A stretch of 64,000 nucleotides of DNA from Leptasterias polaris (taxonomy: Eukaryota; Echinodermata; Asteroidea; Forcipulatida; Asteriidae): positions 7,750,001 to 7,814,000 of the forward strand of contig JAZGTN010000009.1 in NCBI GenBank assembly GCA_037783415.1. The letters are read 5' to 3'. The notes below the pieces were generated by a model. It was given only the letters and a program-made list of their open reading frames with translations. It was not told the DNA's origin and did not search any database. The position numbers were made by a program, and so were the translations under genes. Below, piece after piece: positions 34,388-44,659 of this stretch (its first letter is position 1; the number at the start of each line of letters is the position of its first letter).

Positions 34388-35087
34388 AAAGGCAAAGTAT
34401 ATGTTTGGTAATCACTCTTTAATAAAATTAATGGCATTTAATGGGATATCTGATATAAAAAGTTGCATCCCCTTAAGGTGATCCCCTGGCTGCCGCTTCC
34501 CAGGTTGTATCATATACTTGGGTGTGATCCCTGGTTACACGGCAGTTTGCGGTTGTATGGCTTCTGACTGGCACCCCCTGAACAAAGATATTGACAAAAT
34601 AGGGAGACCGCCAACATAGGGCTAGATAGCTCAGTTGGTAGAGCGCCGGCACGTTAAACCGGAGGTCGTTGGTTCAAATCCCGCTCTAGTCAATTTTCTT
34701 TGTTCAACCCAAAATCAAAATTAATGGCAATAAACACTTATTGGTTAGAAGTACATCAACTTTCGATAGTATTAAGCATTTTCAGAAACATTTCACTTCG
34801 AAGTAACAAGGTTATAAATGTAAAAAGGTATCAGTTTTTATGCCCCAAACTTTGAATTTGAGAAACCGCTAACTGTCAGATACATGTACATTTCTCAGAT
34901 TGTGTATTCTTACATATGAGGGATTAATCTTCCTGCGTGGACATATTCGCTTCAGTTTCAAAAACGTGAGCACCTTTTGAAATGAAAGTTTTACAAGTTG
35001 GTTATATTGTATATATCTACATTAATAAAAATTTAGGATTAAAACAACCGAACAGTTCCAAAAACCAAAGGTATTGTTTGCCTTACA
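34388..35087. mobile_element. MITE interrupted by a SINE
   Basis: Left end AAAGGCAAAGTATATGTTTG, right end CCAAAGGTATTGTTTGCCTTA. The same family as 42923-43312, with TTCGATAGTATTAAGC and TCCTGCGTGGACATATTCGC blocks. A 280-bp SINE splits it; without that the length is about 410 bp, matching the full copy. Confidence 0.82.
34437..34716 (+). mobile_element. tRNA-like SINE, complete, with 13-bp target duplication
   Basis: Flanked by AAAATTAATGGCA at 34424-34436 and 34717-34729. The tRNA-like part (34620-34692) has box A TAGCTCAGTTGGTAGAGC, an anticodon-loop position reading GTT, and box B GGTTCAAATCC. T-stem and acceptor-stem mismatches argue against a working tRNA. A 180-bp non-tRNA body (GTTGTATGGCTTCTGACTGG, GACAAAATAGGGAGACCGCC) lies 5' of the tRNA part, and a short TTTTCTTTGTTCAACCCAAA tail follows. 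Same arrangement at 54080 and, reversed, at 57720. Confidence 0.9.
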
Positions 35088-35548
35088 CTGTAATATGTGT
35101 CTTTACAAATACGTATCATGACAGAATTCCCAGTTTTGGGTTCATCTGTCTTGAGTTGTTATTTCTATAATTCCTAATTTCTTTTAGTTGAATCATTCTT
35201 GTGTTTTAGCTTTTTTGTTATCAACCTGAAAGCATTTTTACAAATAGGGTTGGTATTGCTTTACAAATGTATGTGTATGTATAATAATTTGTTTTTAAAA
35301 GGGTAAATCTACGCAATAATTTAACAATGCATTCTTAATTCAAAGCAAATGTTAAAAACCTCTACAGTCTCAAAGTCTCCGAAATCCTGGTCCAGGAAGT
35401 TGTTGTTAAACTTTATACGATTTGGGCTGCAGACCCAAATAACAATTCCTAATAACAATTTTGGAACAGAATACAATTAGTAATAATAAGCAGTTTTTAA
35501 GCAGTTTTTAAATAGCGCTATTTATCTACGGGCATCTCAATGCGTTTA
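35088..35548. other. intron 1, nothing recognised
   Basis: AT-rich. A possible minus-strand AATAAA (35545-35550) could serve the nested Ig gene, but it is about 570 bp past that stop codon and beyond two mobile elements. Confidence 0.4.
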
Positions 35549-35552
35549 TTAA

Positions 35553-35769
35553 CCCTCCTACTGTTTGCAACATTTTCAAGTGAGTTGACCAACCATTTGA
35601 AACCATTCAACTGCCAAAGTTGTGTATGGTGGCACAACTGTGCACAGAACTAACTGTGTACTGTGTACGCATTCCCTCATGGTATCATATTGCAAGGCTG
35701 GCATAGCTTATCTACATGTATCATTCAAAACCACAGTGAATGGTATTGAATGGTCTGACAGTAGGAGGG
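35553..35769. mobile_element. piggyBac-like MITE, second copy
   Basis: CCCTCCTACTGTTTGCAACA…CTGACAGTAGGAGGG with intact TTAA on both sides (35549-35552, 35770-35773). The body closely matches 1750-1972 (GAGTTGACCAACCATTTG, GGTATTGAATGGTC). The best-preserved copy in the window. Confidence 0.88.
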
Positions 35770-35799
35770 TTAATATATTTTTATAAAATGTTTTTGAAT

Positions 35800-36095
35800 A
35801 ATGAGACCATTTATGTGGCACCTTATGAAGGGTGCTGGGGCGCACTGCCAGAAACTCCGGGGCATACCCCTTCTCTTTAGCAAGAGGTGTAACTGGGTTC
35901 TTTTACAATGTACAAACTGTAATGTTACACAAGTACCTAATTACACAACACAAGGGACCTACAGCTTTACATCCCATCCAAAGGGCGAAGCATTAATGGT
36001 TTAAAAGGAATCAAATCTGCACTCTGCAGTTCAGAAACACCAGAGCTCGAGTCCAGTGCTCTTTTTAAAATGCTCGGTCACGACTTGCCACAAAA
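35800..36095 (-). mobile_element. class II tRNA-derived SINE, minus strand
   Basis: The minus strand reads a decayed GTGGCAAGTCGTGACCGAGC head, variable-arm region GCTCTGGTGTTTCTGAACTG, then the body TTTGGATGGGATGTAAAGCT and GGTATGCCCCGGAGTTTC. The body is shared with the plus-strand SINE at 56820-57110. Confidence 0.75.
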
Positions 36096-36121
36096 CGGAT
36101 GCAAGATAATCCATACACAGT

Positions 36122-37326
36122 TTACTTGAATGTCACATTTTGATAGTAGGATCGGTCTGGTGCACTTTCCACTGTACTTTTAGAAACAGCTTGCCCGTGT
36201 AGTTGGGTGTCCGTTATTTCATACAAATTGTTCTCATCTTGTGCCGTCTGAACTACTTGGTTTGAACGATGATCCATGTTTACTTTGGACTGTCTCTTGA
36301 CTTTGATGATGTTGTAGAGCAGTGATAAGATAAAGAGAAAGGTGAAGATGCCGGCTACAACCCATCCTCCTACTGGTAAGATGGTTGTAAAATCCATGGA
36401 GCCTGAGGAGGTGTTGTTAATTAAAACAGGTGCGATGCTGCTGGGTAGAAGGGAGTTAATTTGTGGTTGTTCAGAATCAATGGAAATTGTTTCAGTCGTC
36501 AGTATTTCTGGTGTGGTTCCTTCACTTGAATGAATGAATAATGAGGTGTCGTCACTGGTCCCCATTATTTCTGCCGATCCCTTGTACATGTACATGTACA
36601 GTACACTGTACACATTATTTTGCTACAATTCATCCCAATTCCTAACTTTAGGAGCGTCACATTCTTCCCGTTCTTCTTAAATTCAAGATTTGTATCATTC
36701 TTTGATAACAGCTGCCATGATCCACCTTGTTTCTGTATCAACCAAGTGTAACTCAAGTGATACATGTACGCCATGTTTGGTTGCGTTTGGCATCGAAAAG
36801 TTACATTTTCTCCCACATATCTATCAATCTGAGATGGTATGACAGTCGTGTCTATCGGATCAACTATAGTTAGATTGGCTACTCGGGAGTGTTCGGTTTT
36901 TCTTAGCAATGGGTTCTGCGTCTGGGAGATATAGCAGCTGTACAATCTCTTATCAATTTCTTGCAAGTTGTTGATTGTTAAAGTCCACGTACAGCCACTG
37001 AATGAAACGGAGTACCTCTCTCTACCTGAGAAGCTTCGGGCCACCTCGGTGCCGGTAAAAATTAAACTGTTCCCTGTCGCTGTTTCCTTCTCTCCACGCT
37101 GCCAGTATAAAGTGTAAGACTCCTGTTCATCGCATTGTACATTTTGAAGTGTGCAACTATAGGATGCACTTCCACCCAGCACGGCGAGGGTGTCAACTGG
37201 GTGACTTTTGAAAAACAAGTAGGACACTCCACGTGATCCAGAGACCAGTGTCATAACAAGAATGAGAGGAAACATTGTTGAGAACTGAGAAAAACTCAAT
37301 GAAGAAACAGTAAAACTAGTCTTCAA
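36122..37326 (-). CDS. nested Ig-superfamily type I membrane receptor gene, frame broken
   Basis: First frame (37326-36565), 253 codons: signal peptide around MFPLILVMTLVSGSRG (18-33); Ig domain 1 with Cys58, YWQRG at 74-78 and LYSCYIS (Cys131); Ig domain 2 with NVTFRC (Cys179), YTWLIQ (Trp195) and KIMCTV (Cys239). It has at least four N-glycosylation sequons. Right after Cys239 it runs into a TGTACA repeat and stops. The next frame (from about 36583 to the stop near 36122) holds an S/T-rich stalk, one membrane span (GGWVVAGIFTFLFILSLLY), a KVKRQSK basic anchor and a tail with YEIT and SYYQNV. The latter fits the ITIM pattern and contains YxN (Grb2-type). The two frames are out of step by one base; either a repeat indel or a short unrecognised intron explains this. 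No intron is needed elsewhere. Ligand and family unknown. Confidence 0.75.
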
Positions 37327-37490
37327 TCGAGTCTATTACAGAAACCCCACTTCTCCCAGAAAGAGAATTACAGTACCAGCAAGGCAACGCAAAATGAAAA
37401 CTGATTTCTTGTATCAGATGAAAACCAGAGAACCTTACGAGTTGCTCGCTATCTTGAAACAAACTTGGAAAATAGCCGTAGAAATCAGCG

Positions 37491-37497
37491 TTTTATA
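37491..37497 (-). promoter_or_regulatory. TATA box of the nested Ig gene
   Basis: The minus strand reads GGCTATAAAACGC, a near-ideal TATAAAA. It sits 165 bp before the ATG, implying transcription start around 37460 and a 5' UTR of about 135 bp. It supports a self-standing antisense transcription unit. Confidence 0.55.
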
Positions 37498-38712
37498 GCC
37501 TCAAATATAGGAAGTTGTTTCAATTAAAACATCAAGAAAGATAACATTTGAAGAAGTGATAGATAGATGGTTGTTTGTTTTTAAGGTTGGGTTGTGTGGA
37601 CAATTCTTTTTCTTTCTTCCTCTTCCCTATTGATAAAGGCATTTGAGGGAAAAGTGTGTTTTATTAAACAAATGTTTTCAATTTTACTTTACACTTACAG
37701 TCTCTTTTCAAGGAGTTACAGCATGATAATGGTAATAATTTTCATCTCGCGATGGGAACTTCCATTGACAAATCTTAAAGTCTAAGGAAACTTTTGAAGA
37801 GGCACCAAGGCCAAGACCAGGGCAACAGAGGTTGTCGCCTACGTGTAATTCTGTACAGTATGTATTATCAGGCCTGCCTTTTTCTCTTTCACACATTGGT
37901 TACGTTGGGAACTTGGAATATTATGAAACAAAAAAATATAAATTGAGAGAGGCCCGTTAATGTGGAGGTCCCAGGTTCAAGTCCCACTCTAGTCAATTTT
38001 TTCTTTGTTCAACCCCAAGTTATTATTACAACGTACCCAGTCGTTTCCCTTGTGGTTTATGACTTGATATAATTATTTCAGTTTGAGAAATATTGAGCAA
38101 ATAATAAATCTGGATGGACTATCCTTGAGTATTGACAACTTTCATGAAAAATCCATCAGCGGCTTGTTTGTCAGGAGAGTCAAAACTGTGATGCTTGGCA
38201 GAGTTTGGAACGCAACCTTCAATCATTGAAGCAATCATTGGAAAGTAAAGACCACCAGATGGGAAGCGTTAGGACCATATGGCATGGTGTGACTACATGA
38301 TTAGAAGTATAGACCGTTTGTATTAACTGGTTTTTGTCCCACTGTTTCTAGTTGTCTGACTGCAAGGTTTTTATCTGTGCAAACTTCTGTTGATCCACTG
38401 TCATGTTCTTCTCAGAGCTTACAATAGGTGTATTATAATCTTGTTGATTGGTGGTTTATGTGTGTCAAATTATTGATCATATTTACTGTCTGGTAGTTAA
38501 GTCAAAATGTTAGTTGAGTTCTGTGCACTCCTACATGATTACATATATATTACAGATGTACCACCATACTGTACACACCTGTACATGTACATGTAGTACT
38601 GTACATGTACATTAGTTTCTGCTAGGGTTGAAACGTCATCAGGCCACTAACACATTTTTGCATTTATACCATACATGTAGGTCCTTTTGGTTGGTAAGCA
38701 GTTTGCAACAGC
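37498..38712. other. intron 1, one degraded SINE
   Basis: About 37945-38075 is a truncated tRNA-like SINE (CCCGTTAATGTGGAGGTC, GTTCAAGTCCCACTCTAGTC, then TTTCTTTGTTCAACCCCAA and CAGTCGTTTCCCTTGTGG). Otherwise unrecognised. Confidence 0.55.
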
Positions 38713-39590
38713 TATAATAATAATAATAATAATAATATCGGCTCTTATATAGCGCAATTCCAAAGAATGATCGTTGCGCTTCACACATTATTACCCAGGG
38801 CTCGATTTAACCACTAGCCCGGCGTACGTAGTCAAGAGTGCTGCGGGCTAGTCAAACGTGCTTCTAGGTAGCCCGGCGGGCTAGTCAGAAATTACCAACC
38901 TTTTTAATGCACTTGTCCATTGCTACACACCAACGTAAAAAAATCCAGTCGAAAAGTGCCGCGAAACGCTGACCACATTGCGATCACAATGTACACAGCG
39001 CATAATCCCGTGCGACACACACAAGCATATCATTTCCAATTTACAGGCTTGTAGTCTTCGTTACTTCATTCTACAAACATGACCGATTTAGGATACCCTT
39101 GATGAACAAAAGAGTATTTAACTGTATATTGTAAGATTTCCTATTTCTGATTTTGTTTTGTTTTGTTGTATTTTTGGGGTTTATTTTGGGGGAATTGCGC
39201 TCGGAATTTTGTTCTCGAATTTCGGGCTAGTGAAAAATTGTGCGGGCTATTCAATTGTACAGCTGACTAGCCCGGCGGGCTAGTCGAGTAAAAAAGTTAG
39301 CGCAAGGCCTGTTACCCCTGGTCACTGGGCGATTTATTTTATTCCTGAAACCATCTCAGCTCCCTGGGGAGTATAAAGCCTGTGCTGCCAAAGCGCACTA
39401 AGCTAAATCATTCACAAGAACCATCTCTGCCCTCATTGGTACCCATTTTACCCCTGGGTGAAGAGAAGCAATTATAGTTAAGTGTCTTGCTCAAGGACAC
39501 AAATGTCCTGACCCGGATTCGAACCCACACCCTGATGACTCAGCCACCAGAACTTGAGTCTAATGCACTTAACCGCTCAGCCATGACAGC
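38713..39590 (-). mobile_element. class II tRNA-derived SINE with (TTA)n tail, minus strand, interrupted
   Basis: Read from 39590 leftwards: head GCTGTCATGGCTGAGCGG, box B GGTGTGGGTTCGAATCCGG, conserved centre TTGAGCAAGACACTTAACTA…CCCAGGGGTAAAATGGGTAC, CTCCCCAGGGAGCTGAGATG, then the end GCGCTATATAAGAGCC plus (TAT/TTA)n. The uninterrupted copy is at 47935-48305. A 516-bp element (38796-39311) splits it. Confidence 0.88.
38796..39311. mobile_element. CAGGGCTCGAT…AAGGCCTG element inside the SINE
   Basis: Starts CAGGGCTCGATTTAACC, ends GTTAGCGCAAGGCCTG, and is flanked by TTACC (38791-38795 and 39312-39316). It holds four copies of GCCCGGCGGGCTAGTC-like sequence near its ends. The ends resemble 17443-17800. 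Confidence 0.8.
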
Positions 39591-40159
39591 TATCTATTTT
39601 CTTATAAACCACGGCAGATGATTGGTCAGACCGTCTGTGGGTCAGACAGTCTGTGATTGCAGATGTACAGTTGATACCTGTTCACGCAAAACACAATTTT
39701 TGGTTCCTTGCATTTTCCTTAATATAAACAGTACAGTATAAATTGTGCCATCTTAGGATCGCAATAGTGGTAGTTTACCCAATAATAGTTTCTGATAGAT
39801 CCTTTTACCAACTCAACCAACCCTTACATGACCTCCAAGGTCTGATTAACCTGGGCCTAATGGACCATGCAAGTCTTGAGCATTTTTGATTATTTTTGGG
39901 ACACTTTGGACACATAGAGTTGCTTGAACACTCTATATATTTTGAGAAGTACATACAGGGGACATCTTAGGCCCCAGTCGTCTTCTTTGAAAGCTATTTA
40001 ATAAGCAAATAAACCCAGTTTGTGTTTTGGCAGGATCAGTGCTTGGTTTTGACATGAAGCATCTCATATGGTTTTATTCCTTAGGACACGCCAAGGTCAC
40101 TGCTAATTTTTGTTTAGCTAATTGCTTCAAAATTAAAGTTTGTCTCCTTCTTAACACAG
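39591..40159. other. end of intron 1
   Basis: Unrecognised sequence leading to the acceptor CTTCTTAACACAG|CAACAA. Confidence 0.6.
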
Positions 40160-40289
40160 CAACAACTGCAGGCGTATGTGGCATGGGTCAACTCACAGCT
40201 AAAGAAGAGACAAGGATGCCGTATGGTGGAGGATCTAAGACGAGATATGCAAGATGGGGTTCCCCTGGTTCATCTCGTTGAGATAGTCT
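40160..40289 (+). CDS. DIXDC1: dixin exon 2 (CH domain, first part)
   Basis: Residues 27-69 plus one base. It begins QQLQAYVAWVNSQLKKRQG and continues to VEDLRRDMQDGVPLVHLVEI. This is the first helix of the CH domain and its DL..DG..L signature. Acceptor AACACAG|, donor GTCT|GTAAGT. Very close to the vertebrate dixin CH start, and the strongest single piece of evidence for the gene identity along with exon 3. Confidence 0.95.
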
Positions 40290-40469
40290 GTAAGTGTTGC
40301 ACGGATGAGAAATGTCAGACTTTTATCTGAATTCATATTTTTTGAAGTCTGCCTGGTAAACAAAAAATTGTTAAATTGTTCCCCAAAATAAAATAAATCC
40401 TTCTCTTTGATCTACTTCTGTAGTGCTGAGGATACTGTTCCCAAAAACTCACTGGAATCTATAATTCCA

Positions 40470-41318
40470 GCAGCCGATTTCACGAAACTTTACGCCATGG
40501 CGTAAGTCCACTTGCGCAACATTTATGGCGTAAGTTGCGTCACGAATTTATGATCGATTTCACGAAAGTTACGCCACGTCTGAAAGTGGCGCAAGTTTAA
40601 AAGTTACGCCACAAAAATGGCGCAACTTACGCACTCGATTTTGATGGCGTAAGTCAGTGTTTTATAGCGCAAGTTGATAAACTGCCAACGGCACAACGTG
40701 TTTAACCCGAGTAGGCTACACTATCCTCGGTAAACAACGTTATTTCAGTGCTTACCGAAAGATGTTGCTTTCTTTCTTTTCTGTAGCTTACTTAAAACAA
40801 AAAACACGTTCGTCAGCCATTGGTTTTCAAGTAATTTTTACATTGTTGTGTTCAAAAACCAGCTGAAAATAAATTCAACGCCCACCCCACCAAATTAATC
40901 GAGCATTGTTTTAAAAATACATGGCAACATCAACTTAATTTAGCAGTCAGATAATGAAATATAATGGGAATTCAAAATAAACGAAGTCAGTGGTCCAAGT
41001 TGAGCCATCTTATTCCGACACTTACCGCCGTTGACACTTTACCGTACAAACATGTTGTTGTGTAAAAAAGATCACGATTTAAAATGGCGCTCCGTTGCAT
41101 TTTTTTCTGTGGTTTCAGGCAACAGTCGTTGAAAAGGTTGATATTAGCCTCGTCCGCGGTGTTTGTTATTTATTTTAGTTATTAAAACGTTGCGCAGCTA
41201 AGGCAAGTTTCGTGAAATGCAATTTAAGGAAGTGGCGCAGCTGCGCAACATTTACATGGCGTAACTTTAAGACATGGCGCAAGTTACGCACTACATGTAC
41301 TTTCGTGAAATCGGCTGC
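40470..41318. mobile_element. 849-bp TIR element, GCAGCCGATTTCACGAAA ends
   Basis: The ends GCAGCCGATTTCACGAAA / TTTCGTGAAATCGGCTGC are exact inverted repeats. Both subterminal 150-bp regions are packed with ATGGCGTAA / TTACGCCAT and GGCGCAA modules in alternating orientation. The middle is unique, without a transposase frame. It lies wholly within intron 2, between the two CH-domain exons. Confidence 0.9.
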
Positions 41319-41613
41319 AGGGGTTATCAAAAGGTGGAAATGCCATCATTTCAGCATACCTCTTAATATCCTAAGTGCAGTCATTTTCAGATGCAAACAC
41401 AGCTTAAAATAAATATCTTGTCTGAATGAGACAATAGATGCAAGAATTTTGGTGAGACAAAATCAAATTAATAGATCTACATGTACATGTAAAACAAAAA
41501 AATTTATTTTAATTTACTAAAAGTTTCAAGTTTTTGTTAAAATCTTTCAGGCATCTTTTTTGAGTTTATTTGTATTTAACTTTTTCTTTCCCTTTTTCTT
41601 TTTGGATTGGCAG

Positions 41614-41739
41614 CTGGTGAGACGCTGGCAAGGGTGGACTACAGCCCTCAAACAACCACCGCCATGAGAGAGAATGTGGAACGAGTGCTCCAGTTTATGG
41701 CCTCCAAGAGGATCCGAATGCACCACACCTCAGCAAAAG
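41614..41739 (+). CDS. DIXDC1: dixin exon 3 (CH domain, middle)
   Basis: Completes Ser70 and encodes GETLARVDYSPQTTTAMREN then VERVLQFMASKRIRMHHTSA K. Vertebrate dixin has the same V-E/K-x-V-L-Q-F-x-A-S-K-x-I-R-M-H core. Acceptor TTGGCAG|, donor AAAAG|GTAAAC, phase 1. Confidence 0.95.
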
Positions 41740-41744
41740 GTAAA

Positions 41745-41905
41745 CAGCGGCTACGGCAACAGCGGCAGAGGCAATGGCTTCTGCGGCCACTGCTGCAGCA
41801 GCTACGGTTGCAGCGGCCACTGCTGCAGTAGCTACAGCTACATCAGCTACAATATGGCTGCAGCAGCTATGTACGGCTCTATAGCGGCTAATGCTGCTGC
41901 AGCAT
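41745..41905 (+). repeat. CAG/CTG-GC-rich tract at the start of intron 3
   Basis: CAGCGGCTACGGCAACAGCG-type sequence with many CTGCAG and GCGGC(C) motifs; much more GC-rich than the rest of the intron. Reading on from exon 3 in frame gives about 30 Q/R/L-rich codons to a TAG at 41829-41831, so failure to use the 41740 donor would truncate the CH domain. Confidence 0.8.
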
Positions 41906-42922
41906 GATTGTGCTCAGAAGCCTAAAAGGCCAATAGCAATAGCTGCAGCTGTTGCTTCAAGCTGACAGTTATTTAACTTCTCCCAAAGAAAATGAATCAA
42001 AGATTCAGATGGTTGCTGTCTCTGGACATTCAGGTCATTGCTTGGAGCTGGTTGCCAGTAAACCGCTCCATGTCACATGATCATAAGGGGCCATGACACA
42101 TGAGGCAATTTACGGGCTACCAGCTCTAGGCAATCTCCAACAAGAATATTTATTAATAATACTCCTTTAAGGGTTTCTGCGGATCTTTAAAAAGTATTAC
42201 ATTGAAATATTAAAATTAATGACTTAACCCTTTAGTCACTGTTCCGCCCGAGACCGCCCAGCCATTTACTCACTGGACCGCCCAAAACCGCCAGAGATTA
42301 AACAGCACTTCGTATCTTGGGTTTTACACATGCTAGCGGGTCGCAGCAAACAGCCGTAGAAAGAGCCTGATCTAAAGACTGCGACAGTCTAACAATATCA
42401 CGTGGTCACCTTTGAAAAAAACCCAAGTAATCTACTTCCAAAGGTTCAAAGGTCGGAAATCTAACACAACATGTCAACGCTTCTCTGTATAGTGCGTACC
42501 GTATCGTATGTACAATGCATTACGCACTTTAATGTATACTACGAAAGTGACGATGTTTCGCTGGGCTTTCACCATGTTTTTCACACATTATTGAAGGGAA
42601 TTTACATTGTAGAGGAAATTTATTGTTATCCATAAGTAGATAGACAAGATTGTTCATTTCCAAAGGTATGTTTTGATATATTTCAATCACTTTGTCAACA
42701 TTTTGTTCTTGTTTGAAACGACAGCAAAGTTGAAAAAGTTGTGTGCACAACTTTCCGTGAAACACTGACGCTAACGCAATGCAAACAACAGTTTTCTATT
42801 TTCGTTGATGTTTCATCATATTTACAATCTTACAGCTTCCATTCAGTAAAAAGCAAATAAAAATATGTGTGAATCATTCGAAAGATAATTTTATCGAAAG
42901 ATAATTCCCTGTGTGAGAACTT
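41906..42922. other. intron 3; one TTAACCCTTTAG end
   Basis: At 42226 TTAACCCTTTAGTCACTGTT resembles the left end of the TTAA element at 53917, followed by GC-rich CCGCCC blocks. The matching right end was not found. Otherwise unrecognised. Confidence 0.45.
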
Positions 42923-43312
42923 AAAGGCAAAGTCTACCTTTGAATTTTAGAACTGTTTTAATCCCATATAAATGTATACAATAAAACTGACCTGCCAAAA
43001 TTTTATTTCAAAAGGTGGTTGAGTTTTTGAGATATCGCCAGGGGGAAAAAAAAAGGAGCGAATAAAATATGTCCACGCAGGAAGAATACTCCTTATAAGA
43101 GTACACAATCTGAGAAATGTTTCTGACAGCAACATTTCTCAAACACAAATTTTGGGGGATAAAAACTGATATATTTTTACACAACCACATTACTTCGAAG
43201 TGAAATGTTTCTCAAAATGCTTTATACTATCGAAAGCTGCTGTACTTCTGTTCAATTAGTTTTTAACTACCATTAATTTTAAGAGTGATTACCAAACATA
43301 TACCTTCCCTTT
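42923..43312. mobile_element. AAAGGCAAAGTC…ACCTTCCCTTT MITE, full copy
   Basis: 390 bp, with ends AAAGGCAAAGTCTACCTTTG / GTTTGGTA-type arms, TTAA at both borders, and interior blocks GAGATATCGCCAGGGGG, ATATGTCCACGCAGGAAGAA and CTATCGAAAGCTGCTGTAC. The reference copy for 14550, 33438 and 34388. Confidence 0.82.
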
Positions 43313-44054
43313 AATGAATGATTGAGTTCCGCACACATACATGTACATACTTCCTACATGTGTACATTGTGCAGTGTACTGTATGTTTACATGTTGATGT
43401 TTTCAATATGGTACACCACTGTTTCAATAATGGTTCAAGATAATTAAACCACTCAATTTGTATTGAATCAACAAATGAAGTTTTTCATCCTGGGGGTGGG
43501 CGGGGGGGGGAAACACAGAACAACTTGATATTTTTATGCAGGTTTTGTTTTCGTGCAGACCTATTCTAAACTAGTTCTGAGTCGTCAAACTTAACTTGAA
43601 CAAAGGTCGATTGTGTATAGTATCACAAATATATTCACTCACACTGAAGAGGAAGTGCTAGACTATACATGTAGTTTCATGATGGGCCGTCGTTGTTGCA
43701 CAGTGTGTAGAATGATCGTTGCAGTTCAGTCTGACTCTGTATTCAACTCAGGAAACCAATGGACCTCTATGAGTTCGGTGAGCGCAGGTTTCTCCTCAAA
43801 TTTCAGTTTTCAGGAAATTCTGGCATGCATACATTATATATATGTTGTTGCCGTGGGAACACATAGTGTGTGTAATGTTCGGCCGTGAGTGGTATCGTTT
43901 GGCAGCTACATGTAGTTTTAAAAACTTGTATTATTGTAACTTCACTTTGGCATGTTGGGTACCTGTACTCATCTCATGTAGTATTTGAGGTTTTTACTTG
44001 CATATTAGTGGAGGGATATGTGTCCTGACTGTTTAAATGAAGACATTGTACACT
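43313..44054. other. intron 3, nothing recognised
   Basis: A short G-run at 43492-43510; no other structure. Confidence 0.5.
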
Positions 44055-44330
44055 GCAACATGTCATGGATCTGCTTACCGCCGAATTCTGCACTCACGAT
44101 CACCTTCTCTCCGCTTACTCTATTGTATTGTATTGTATTGTACTGTGCAAGCGCCGAATTTCTGCGCTAGCTGTGTAAGCGAAGAATGCCTAGTAATGTG
44201 GAGTACGCAAGCACACAATCAAAAATTCCCTGGTAGCCCTTGAAATACGCTTAACGTAAGCGCAGAATTGTCTGCTTCCGTAAGCGCCGATTCTTTGCTT
44301 ACAGTAAGCGGAGCCATCAAATTGGGCCCA
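44055..44330. mobile_element. GGCCCAATTTCAT MITE, copy 2
   Basis: TGTCATGGATCTGCTTACCG on the left and GTAAGCGGAGCCATCAAATTGGGCCC on the right. The interior matches 63583-63828 closely (GCGTAGAATGCCTAGTAA.GTGGA.TACGCAAGCACAC). A TATTG-repeat expansion lies at 44121-44141. Confidence 0.85.
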
Positions 44331-44659
44331 TAAAGTTCATTGGGTCCATAGTGTCTTCATAAAGCCTGTAAGTGACATTTCTGCTTGCAGAGCGGCCATT
44401 AGCAAAGTTTGAAAACACTGCTCTGTAAGCAAAGCAAATGGCATGCTAACTTGCTGCAGGGGTCTCTAATAGCAGATGAATGACACAATAATGCAGATCC
44501 AATTCGAATGCGCACTTGTGATGTCAAATCTTCTTGATCATTTATGAAATTTGATGTTTGCTTACACGTGTTGTTCTGCTATTTAGCCCTGTGAAGGGTG
44601 TCATTTTCTGCTACCGTTAGCATTAAAAAAAAAATAAAAAATATGAAAAATTACCTAAC

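Noticed and set aside
34620..34692. Functional tRNA gene (anticodon GTT position)
   Set aside because: Boxes A and B are present, but the T-stem and acceptor stem have mismatches, position 33 is not T, and the block is part of a SINE with a target duplication. The same applies to 9410, 54131 and 57758.
36342..36533. Plus-strand frame over the receptor stalk
   Set aside because: Antisense shadow of the Ig receptor's stalk and membrane region.
41607..41907. CAG-rich frames continuing from exon 3 as a normal exon end
   Set aside because: The GTAAAC donor at 41740 joins perfectly in phase to DIVDGNLK in exon 4, matching vertebrate dixin; the read-through frame hits a stop.
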